Assembly (NCBI GenBank): GCA_946406115.1
Contig: OX291543.1
Location: forward strand, 26,438,815 to 26,502,814
Length of the DNA stretch: 64,000 nucleotides
Source of the DNA: Apoda limacodes
Taxonomy: Eukaryota > Arthropoda > Insecta > Lepidoptera > Limacodidae
Reading direction: 5' to 3'
In this document: positions 26,301 through 38,300 of the stretch, in pieces
Layout of the letters: every line of letters starts with the position of its first letter
How positions within the stretch are numbered: the first letter of the stretch is position 1
Made by a program: the position numbers and the translations under genes
Notes under the pieces: generated by a model
What the model saw: the letters and a program-made list of their open reading frames with translations, nothing else
Database searches by the model: none
Told to the model about the DNA's origin: nothing

Positions 26301-29300
26301 ATTTGGAAAAGGTGTGTCGCAGATAGTACACCTTGGCTCGGTATCTTCTTTGTCTTCTTCTTCCAGAAACCCCTGCGAGCTGCTTGTAGAGTTAACACTG
26401 GAGCCTTGACGACCTGTAATAAGAGATTTTTTTACATAAGAGATTACATAATTGTCCAAAAAAAAAACGGGTTGCACTCCGGGAGTGCCGACAGAAGTGA
26501 AAACAAACTAGCTTTTCTACTAACTAAACTAGCCCATCACATTATATATTATAAATAATAATGTTTGTTTATTTACTTTTTTGACGTAGTATATTTGACA
26601 TCTCAATCTGTCAAAGAATTAAAATTCCATATCCAACTAAAAAAAAAACTAACCTTATGTAAATAAAGGTCACATGTCCTGACGCGAGTGACATCTTACA
26701 AATTTTCGTTCAAGACACGTGACCTGACGCGAGTTTAACATTTTTTACCCATCACAAAAAAGTGCACAGCGCCGCTCAAGAAGTTTTCACTTCAAAAAAA
26801 AAGCCTGCATAATATTTTTAGTATTCAGTATTTCAAATTGTATAAGTTACTTAATTACTCATAGCTTTTTTTTTAATACCGTATAAAACACGTTGCTGAG
26901 TAGCTAGTATACAAAAGTTTAATAATAAGGTGGCTTATTCTTAGATTCTTAGTAGAATATTGGACAAATAATTACTACTACATGAAATGATAATCGAATT
27001 CTAGTCAATTTTCAAAAAAATTATGGCCAATCTTTATAAATAAATACAATTGCTAGTGACTTATGCTGTCCTAGTACATAGGTACATCAATCTTACAAAA
27101 ACACAAATTTTCATAAAATTGAGAAATAAGTAAAATCTTTTGACTGCATTCTGCAATTAAAATATTCATTTGCGGGCGTTATAAAGTTATTTCAAAATAT
27201 AGCTTAAAGATATTTAAAATTTCAAGGCGTAGCTAGGTAAATTTTAAGGTATACTCATAAGATTTTTAAATTTTATAATTACTATACATGTACAATTTGC
27301 ACTGTACTCAAAATTTGAAAATAGATTTTTGGTAATGTGGCTATCAATAATTTTAATGAATGAACGGTACCTAGTTACGTCAACTAGAGCTGGCCTCGAT
27401 CGAAAGCTTGCAATTATATCGATATCGAGAAAACTTTCGCAACAGGATGCATAAGTCTTCCCCGATATGCGATGTGGTATCAGCGACGTGCGGTAATTTG
27501 TTATTTATCGACCGCTCCGACTAGAAAGGTTACTTTGTTTAACCATCGCATAACTTAATCAATTAGCATATTGTACTGATAAATCTGCATATTAAGAGTT
27601 GCGTAAATTGTATTGATTGACTTAACTATCATCTTGATATTCACAATTAGGTGTGTGTTTAAATACAGAAATAACATTTCGTAGTCACATAATAAAAATC
27701 TGTATAAAAGCTTATCGAAATTTAGGATTTGTCCTCAGGGAATCTAAACATTTTACAGATATTGGATCCATTATCGCCTTATATAATGCGTTAGTTAGAA
27801 GACAAATGGAGTGAAACTCAGGTATTTGGTCTCCGCACGAAACTAAATATCGTTTTATGTTAGAACGAATACAAAACAAATTCATTAGGTTTCTTTATAT
27901 GAAGCAGTATGGTGTATACCCATACTATCCTTTAATGTATCCAACCCTATTTGTATTAGGAATGGTTGGATAAAATCAGCTTCAAGTAAGGAGAGAAGTA
28001 TCGCTTGTGTCCTTGTCGGGTTAATTAGAGGTATCATTTACAATCCGGATATACTGAGGCAAATAAATATCTACGTTCAGGATTGGTATGTCTGGCGTCG
28101 CTGGCAACCACAGCTACTGGCCGTGCCGCGCGGAAAAACTAATTTGCTGAACGAGGCACCACTGACGCGTGCGCTTCGTACTTTAAATACCGTTGCTACA
28201 AATCTGGATGTGTTTTGTTGCACTGAGGGTGAATTCACAAATAAAGCATTATTTGTTGTGTGTTATAAGATTTAAAAATGTAATGTAAAATTTAATGTAA
28301 TGTAATATCTGTAATGTAATATTTGAAATGTAATGTAATATTTAAAATGTAATGTAATATTTGTAATATAATGTCATATTTGTAATGTAATGTCATATCT
28401 GTAATGATATGCAATGGAAACACTTGCTGTGCTAAAAGTATTTTAAAATAAATAAATAAAATTAAAAAACCCTTCTGCAATCTTGATATAAGTAGGTATA
28501 TTTGTTACGAAAGAAGTTATTTTAGTTTTTTTTTAATATTTATTATTATGCTGCTTATCTTTTTAGATTCAATTATGTTTCTGCTGGATCTTGAAAAATG
28601 ATTTCTGAAAATATGCCTCAATTGCTTCAGGATCACATGTAAGAAGAAGGCCATAGCCCATCACGCTGGTCTAATGCAAATTGATGAACATCTGTCAAGG
28701 TAGTGGCCACTGTTTTTTATTTCTTAAGTTTTTAAATCGCGACCTCTGATTAAGCTTAACGACTACTGTCATATCACAACACACCTAAAACCGACGTTTT
28801 AACTTCCACGGAGAAGCTTAGAAAAATTTGCCTCTAGTTGGTAACACCGGTCGCCCATCCAGGAACTCACCACGCACGATGCTTAACTTTACTTATCGTA
28901 TCCGACAGACTAATACGTCTAAGCCAAGTGCTTCTGTGTTGTTTTTAGAATTACCTAAACATGCAACTGTACAAATAGTCAAACTAAACATGCAACTGTA
29001 CAAACAGTTAATCTGAATAACGAAAATGCGAGTATCTATTAATGTGCGTAATTATATTGATAAGATAGTATCAGTATGACAGGTCAGGCGAAGTTTACGA
29101 GAGCTAGATCACGATCAGGCGTCGGAAGTGGTAAATGTTACAATTTGACACAAGCACAATTGACTAGAGTCACGACAAGCGGAGCCACGCCTCAAGCATT
29201 GTCTAACGAAGCCTACATCCTTGATAAGGATAAACCTAGATTAGGAACCTTAAGCAATATTGAACATAAATCTTACAAGTGTTATTTTTAAACGCAACGC

Positions 29301-32300
29301 AACTAAAAAAATATTTTAGCAAGTAATATTTCTACTAAAACACATAATTATTAAGAGGATATTAGTAGAGTAGTTTGATTCTATTCTCCTTAGCGGTAAA
29401 TCAATTTTAATGAAATTTAAAAATATGATCTGGGAATAGATTGTTAATTCTGCAACGTACCAGCTTCTATTCATTTGTGAAGGCTTAAAGTTATACAAGA
29501 TTCTTGTTTTTCATACAAATGATATCAAATAAGTTAATTATTCTTCACTTAATAAAAACATTAGATACTCAGGATTTTATAAAACCATAGATATAGATAT
29601 TGTCTACTTAAAACTTCGTTTGTATGAAGCACGCCACTGAAAATTTCTTCATAAGAAATTACCATAGCACATTCTTCTGTGTCACAGCCCAAGAGGCTCC
29701 CAAAAAATGTCCCCAGAAAAGAAACAACCGAAAACCACATAACTCTTAAATGTTGACATTATTGGTCAAGCGCGAGCGTAAATAGCACTATTTACGCTTT
29801 AAGGTTCTGTACTCAACATATCTATCTATACATTGATGTAATCAGTTTAATAATAGTATTACTACGCCCAAATATTACTAAAATACAAACAAAATATTAA
29901 ATTTAAATTTTATTATTTGCAAATTATTTCTAAAAATTTAACACACTTACCCGAAAAACACAAATCACAAGACGAACACAAACTGTCGCGATATCAAGTG
30001 ATGGTCAAAGATGCCACCAGAAGGACATAGGTCGACCAGTATATAATGGTGGTACAATACTGAAGTGTGGGTTACAAATTATCAGGGGGTTACTCCCACC
30101 CCGCCTCACCTGCCGAGTACGAGGGTTAATATGCTCACTTGATCCCCGCATTGGGGAAAATCAGGAAATCACCCAAGTGTGATATTTTGTACACTCGTGT
30201 TTTTTAAGGTTCCATACCGCACGCAAAAGAACTTAAAAAAAACCTTTTTCAGAATTTTGTCATACATTCTAATAGCAGGTATTTAAAAACATGAAGGGCA
30301 CGCTTTAAGAACTTATAATTTAATTTCAAAAAATAAATTACCTATTTATTACCTAAGATAAGTAAAGAACCAAATTAATTTAATCAATACAGATTGCTTG
30401 GTAAAAAATGCGATAACTATGGAAATTCATTTTCAAACTATATGTTTAATAATAAAAAAAACTTGTACATAATACGTACATCAACAATGGTTGTTTGTTT
30501 TTTTTTTAATTTTGTATACTTATAAATATTTAATGAGCAGATGGATGTATATGATTCTCTTAATAATTACTGGTCTATCTTTGCCAGGTTAAATCAAAGC
30601 ACACATGGTTCAGTGAATAGTGCTGCATGGGCTAAAATAGTCCTGATTCAATTATGAATGGCGACTGCTTTGTATTCCTTTTCTAATTAAATTTTTTTAG
30701 GTGTCTCTCTGTTAGACTATCAATTTTCGAAGGTTCAAGATAAGAACTCTTTTAATATGTTGAAGGCTTATTTCATATTTTTTTGTGTATGTTAACCAGT
30801 ATGTTACTCCGTAGGATGAAGCTATTTGAATGTGGATCTTGTAGTTTGAAAGCTGGTCTTATCAAGAAGATTCTCAGCTATGTTTGGTGGAAACGAGGCG
30901 TACAGGTATATAATGTTTTTCCATATTAATTTGTCGACACTATCTTTTACCATATGCTTTACTCTGATTTATTTATGCCCAATAATTGTCAATTATTAAC
31001 TTCTAATTTAATTTTGTCCCTGGTGTGAAACATAGCTTCCTCTATTTTTGAAGTTGGTTAAAATTAAAGCTAGATTCCTTATCTTCTACATAGTTCGATG
31101 ACAGTCGTCAGTTTTGGTTAGGGCGGAGACAGACGGGCTGAGCGAGCGTTAAGTTTTCCCACGACGTCACATGGCGGGCGGCGCGCGCGCACCGTGACTG
31201 TGACTTACCGATCTTTTAATGAATTTAACGAGCCCCCAACGAAACTGCAGACACCTGTTGTTTCTCGCCAAGTGCAATTTTTATCAAATAATAAAAAAAA
31301 TATTTTCTCTTACAATTTTATTGCACTAAACAATAAGTAACAAGTAAGTAAGGTTTTGGGATCATATTTAATCTATTTCATGAACGACTGAATTTTACAA
31401 TCTTTATCTTTACAATTACAAATGAAACACATATTATAACCTTATATGTTTGTACCAAGTACATACAATAAACAATAAAATTTTAATAAAACGTAATGGA
31501 ATCCAGAAATCCGTAATGTTCACAAAATACATTATAACTATCCGTAGCAAATAAAAATAAATTAACTTAATAAAATTAACATTGTTTTTAATCAAATCAA
31601 TTTTATTTGCGTCCAAAAAAATTCGAACGCAACTTCAACGCTATAATTAAAAAAAGATATATCTACATCACAATTTGTTTCACATCATGGAAAACATTCA
31701 ACTGTACTATCCCATTTCAATTTGTCTACTTCCATTATATCCATGATATCTGGACTATATCGCTTGCGGCTAGGAATTGAACCCAACGCATCAGGTGCGG
31801 TGCGTTTGCGCCAGTTTACCGTTACCCGTTGCCGTGATAATGAGTATTGTGCGGCCGCCCGATGCCGACATGCGGTGCACCCGGCGGCAGAAAGCGGTCC
31901 AGTACGGTCATGCACATGGTACTTAGGTACTGCCTGAGCCCATTGAAATAATGGATTTATCGACACACTATCTGGTCGCTTGGAATAGATTTCAGTATAC
32001 TTTGCTACAAATTTATACTTATTATTTCCCTAAAAATTGTGATCATTATTTACATAAGCTATTTGCCAATTTTTACCTGAAATAGTTCCAGAGACAAAGC
32101 GTTATGAGGAATTGAGGATGAGAACAAACTAAATTACTTTCGGTAAGAACTAAATTCGGTTATCGGTGTAGGATTTCAACGGCAAATCTTCAACGCTGTG
32201 TGTAATGTCCTTAAATATTTATTTATTATTATTATCATTATTATTAATTAAAGAAAAAAAACGACTTACACTTAACGTTTTCAAGTAGTCTATGTCCTTT

Positions 32301-35300
32301 CTTGGGACTCAAACTATCTCCAAGCCATATACGAGTAACATCCTAATCGGTTCAGTGGTTTAAGCCTGAAGAGGTAACAGACAGACAGACAGAGTTACTT
32401 TCGCATTTATAATATTAGTATGGATATGGATTAGTCATGATTGTCGATTGAAATCTCAGTTTGTATGTAAGTTATGAGTTTAATTTTTTGACACAGGGCG
32501 GAGTGACTACCTGACTAGCGCCGCCAAAAGGTATTCTTTATTTCCTCTTTATACAAAACACATTTTACTACTAGTTAATAGCTATTTTTAGAGTGTTATG
32601 AATTGTATATGGAATATACCTGTGAGTTGTAAATAGCGTTATTGTTAAAAACAGCGACTTTTTATTTCTCACATCTTAACACGTAGGTAAATGGTAATGC
32701 ACTGTGAGATTTCAGAGGAGATTCCTCCAGCGAGTCGATATTTTCTTAGATTCTACAAGTATTGGGTTATTTGAGAAGGGAGTGATAAGATTTTTATAGG
32801 ATAGAGAAGTTACGCGCGAGTAACTTCTAGTGTTGTTGTTGTTGTACATTAATCGGGTCGTAAGCATGCTTGCCACATTGGTAATACAAAATAAAAAGGT
32901 AAAGTAACTGCATTGGTATTTTTAAAGATTTTTATTAGATATATTATATTTATTTTAATTTAAATGTTAGAATATTAAGTCAAAAAAATTACGTTTATTA
33001 ATTACTCATTCCAGATTATGTGTTTAATTGAAATAAAAAAAGATTAATATTATAAAATAAAAAAGATCTTTGAATTCACCAGTCACGGTAAAGTCAATCT
33101 ATTGTAAAGTGAAATTATTCAATTTCGCGTAACATCAAGATAGTAGCAGACACGTCTAATCTACGAACAAAAAACGAGATAAATGTGATCCAGATTCAAC
33201 CCTTCACTGAGGGTGGTGATATTAAATTGAAATATTTCTATTTTATTGTCCGTAATATTTATTTTATTGTTAAATAAATACGCGATGTGGGACGCCGAGC
33301 GATTGTGTACGGTTTAATGGGGGTGAGGCAATTGTTGTTGGTTAATTTTTTGATTAATCATTTCCATTTGACGGCGAGTCGTTGCGATTCTGTGACGATT
33401 CAATTTTAGTGTTGCGTTTGTATGACAGATGTTTTTAGATCATATATTTAATAGTTTGTAGTTGTTTGTCACAAAAATTCATGACTATCAGGGCATATAT
33501 ATATAATAATTTATTTTCTTTTTCATAATTTTACTATTATTTTGTTAACTAGCAACATTTCATATTACAGAGTAGGGATGCTAACATTGATATGACGTAC
33601 ATATTAAACCGCGACCGATGTATTGTACCGCGTCTTGGATGCAACAGACGTCGGGGGATAAGAAACTAATTCGCATGATATCGATACCAAAGAATAGTGA
33701 CCAATTCGGTTCCAAAGTAACTATTAAGTGCAACGCAATAAAAATAACTTTGACCACTTCGGCCTAGAAATTTCAAGTAATAATATTCTAAGCATTAATA
33801 AACTCACTAACTAAAATACATAAAAATAAAATACCCGAACTTGAACCTGCAACACTGAGATTTTGTCTAAATGCTATGACAATTAAGCTATTGAGGTACA
33901 ATTTTGCCTGGAAAGAAAATATAATCCAGCTTCTGTTGGGTCAAAAAATAATTCGTCGCATGCGCATAGTGCGTGTATGACAAAGCAACTTCATCAATTT
34001 TAATCTGCGCGACAATTGCGCTGTGACAAATGTCATCGGGCCCATTCATTACGGGCGGACGCACGCGCCCCAAAGCAAAAACTACGGCTAATAAAGGGTT
34101 AACTTTCATATCAATTTTAGTTGCGTATGACGGGAGATTATAATTTTAAAAATTTTCATATCTGACAGGAATATGAAGAAAATAAGATGAGAATATGAAT
34201 TATTATTGTCGAATTATTAACATAATTATCGATTATGTATACCTACCTCAGAAAAAAAATTACCACCTAAGATTTTACTCTAAGAGTTTATTTAACAACT
34301 TTTGTGTTGAAATCTTTTGGGTTGAAAATTTTCTAGTACGACCTATAAATACAATATCTAGTATACAATAAGTATTGATTAGTTTAGTCGCACCACATTT
34401 TGCAGGTTTTATAATTTTAGATAATAATTCAAAATGTCTAAGTAAAAGACTTCCTATGTAAATTAAACAATGAACCTAAAGATAAGTTTTTTTGAAGTGA
34501 AAACTTCTTTAGCGGCTGATCGAAAATTCGTAAGACGGAAACCATAATGCCACGCCTATTATAATTTTGAAGTCTTAAGCAGCGTTGTGCACTTTTTTGT
34601 GATGGGTAAAAAAATTTGAACTCTATATGACGAATAGAGGAAATTGGGTTGATTAAAAAAGATGAAAGTACGGATTACACATGTTAAAATGTTATATTCA
34701 GATTGTATGTTTTCGCTGCCGGCACTCCCGGAGTGTAACCCGTTTTTTTTTTTAACAACGTCATCTATTGTCAAGTAGCTTTAATGTTGCTTAACAACGC
34801 CATTTATTGTCAAGTAGCTTTGTTGTTGCTGTGTCGGTAAAAATAATAGTATAACTACTCGCCAATAGATGTCACGAAGAGTCATTGTTCAGTTTATCAT
34901 TGCCTGAAAACACGGATAAAACGACTCGTTGCTCGTTTAAAGGTATAAGATATATAAATGTCCTAATATAATAGAAAAGTAAACTTAACAGATGTAGTGA
35001 AACAGTGAAGTAACTTAAGATGATTTTGTACGATAGTGAAGAGGTACTATTAGGCTAACTTAGTTGAGGTACTTTACTGTCTGTCAAAAACCAATCAAAG
35101 TCGCATCCATTTGAATCATTTAAACCCTTTTGCAAAAATATTGTTTATCACGCTCTTATCGCGAATTAGCATTCAATGAATAGACCCAAAGGTCGGCTCC
35201 CATGCGATGAGGACCTCATCCATCACGTCTTGCGTAAGGGCCCATAACGTTGCATTATTACTAATCTACTAATGCTTGAATGGAGCTACTGCAAAACGAT

Positions 35301-38300
35301 TCTAATTGTGGATATTCAACAGTCATTGTAGATATAATTTTGGAGTGTCATGCAGCTGAATGTGTGGTCGGTCGGTTTTTGATATTTATGTGGGTGTTGC
35401 TTGTAATTTGGGGAACCAAATTTTGACACATGAAATTTCTTATAATAGCTATTATACTACCCATACCAGCGATTTCACTGAATTTTTCTACCTACTATTC
35501 AAAACCATCCATTCCTACAATGATATTTAAGTAAAGATACGGTACCGTCATATCGTTCGAAATCTAAATAAATGGTGTTAGCTACACGAACAATGCAACA
35601 CGGAATCAAATTAAGACAATTGTCTTAATTTCGCTGTTTCAGTGTTTTCGTGCTAGTACGATTTCTTCCTCTTTTAATACATATAGTGTATGTATATTCC
35701 ATGCTATTTTAGAAATCTTGTTTTGAAAAATGTTTTTTTACTAACTCTATTGAAACTTACGGTGCCACGCAAGGTCGCTCGGAGATTAAATTTTTTAATA
35801 GTTTTTTATATTTTCCCCCCAACATTATTATTGAGGATACTAATGGTACTTTTTTACATTTTTAGTAAGGTAGGCAGGTAAGGCTGCACGCATTTAAATA
35901 ATTGCGATAGTGTTTCTACCCCCTCTAAACCCATTTCAAGTCAATTTTTTTTTAACTATTGACAAAATTTTTATAAAATTAAATTAAATAAATAATCCTA
36001 GTTTACCATAGTATCTGCAATATTTTCAAAATCGTGAAAATTAGACTAAGTTTGAGGGAAGAGAGACATTATCGCATTTCAATTTTAACTTCTTTCCTAA
36101 CCTTTGAAGATATCATCTTTCGTCCCAAATTTTGAATCCTAAGTAATCGTAAGTGCAACCGCACATTAACGACATACAATTGCTAAATCGCGCGATTTGA
36201 GTGTATAAGTGCGACTGCATCACAACTGATTTTAGCGACTATCGTTTTAGCAAACAGTTGCCTCGATCGCCTTTAATATGCAGTAACTACCTAACTAGCG
36301 CCGCCAAAACATATTTTTAATTTTTCTTTTTTTTTCTTTTCTTTTTTTAATTCTCTTTGTACAAAACACATTTCAAAATGTTACAAACGAATAATTACAA
36401 CTAGTTTATAACTAGATAGTTCTAAATAATTAGTTAATAACAATTTGAAATGTGTTTTGTGCAGAGAGGAAATCAAGAATATTTTTGACGGCGCTTGTTA
36501 TATTGTAACTGCGGCCTTAATTTTCTCTCTTAACTAATCAAATATATTTTGCAGCTCTTTTAACAATTTACTAAACAGTTATTTATTATTACATTGACAC
36601 AATTTTGTTAATTTTCACACAATATTATTTTAGAAACTACAGTAATTACCAATAATTTGAATCCCATAAATCATGTATATATAGCAACCGCGGCTGAACA
36701 ACCGGAAGGTTCTACAGGAAGTCTGAAGAGCTTACAACCTTGAAATAAATACACTAGAAGCGACACCATCTTGGAACTTTCAAAACTTGTATACTTCTCT
36801 TTTCATATTTTATTTTTATTTTTCAAAGAGGGTTAGGTTTTATTTGTAAAGTATTCACCACCTATTCTATGGCTGTCGCTTTTCTAGTACCAAAATTATT
36901 TCCGATGTACTATTATATTTATGATTTGGAAGTGAAAGTGAATTACAGGATACCAAATTTCAAATCGATCAGATCTGCGAAAGTTGCTCATATCCCTTCA
37001 TAACTAGAAAACAGCTGATGGTCTCCAAACGGCTAAACTAATTGTCTTGAATCACATCTAAAATTATTTTTAATCAATTCACCTTTCAAACAAAAAAAAA
37101 CTTAATCGAATAACCTAAATCGTTATAAGATTTTCATTATTCACGTCAAAAAACGTACTTAAACTGTAAAGTACGTAAGACTAACGTCTGAAACAAACAC
37201 ATTATAATTTCAATACCAAGCTACTTGTCACTTTCAGATTAGCTATATAATTTCACGCCACCCTTTTCACTACATATGCGTGATTTTTCACATCAGGCGG
37301 CGCGCGCGTCACGATTTATCTAAATTAAATATCGTATGCGCGTGTCAGAGCCGCGTCTCGCCGCCGCCAGTGTGCCCGTGCCCTATGATTTCGTCCATAT
37401 TTAATCTACAGTATGTACAAATACATTCATATACCTATACGTATATGCTAATGCCTTCTAGGTACATATGTTCTGACCACCTAGACATATATTCATATAA
37501 ATATTTTTTTCGAAGACTAATAACCTTTAGGGAGGCATAAACGAAGAAAGACTATTTGCATTGCATTTCGTAATTCTATGAAGATTTGTGTATTTGTAAA
37601 ACTGATGTAATAGGACTTTATGAGTTACTAGGATTTGTTTTTATAAATATATGCCACTTTAGATATTCCACATAAACTTGATATATCTAAATCCTTTGTA
37701 TGGAAATTTAAATATTTATATTTTTCTCTCAAAAGTTTAAGCATACATTCCTCTCTATTACCTTCCCCCTGTTTAAAATGGTTAGACAGGGATATGTAGC
37801 GTCACGTCACCGTAATTATTAAACCTATGGACAATTGTTTGCTCATTGTATTTAAACTTTTATGAACTATTTCAAAAGTAGTGAATATTTTAAATAAATT
37901 AATAATAAAGTACAACAAAACAAATCGAATCATAAACAGAATGCAATTAACATCTTTGGTGAACATTGTGTATTAAGGGCGGTAAGGAAAAAAATACTAA
38001 GGAGAGGCTATTTAGAAGCCGAAGGCCGAAGTTTGTAATTTCCATATCCTTCGTATTACACACAATGTTTTTTGAATGATGTTGCAAAAAACTGACATGC
38101 TTAAAATTTACCTCACAATTTTTAAAAACACATTAAAAGTTTTTCAAGTTACCTGAGTGTGTAAATGTATATCGTCAGGAGATTCATTAATAATTTTTTC
38201 TACATTTTCTCCCGTAATTGATTTTTATTCACATACCCATTTGACTTCCTTTTTCAAAATGCTGTTAATTTTATAAACTGTTCAATATTGATGGAATTTT

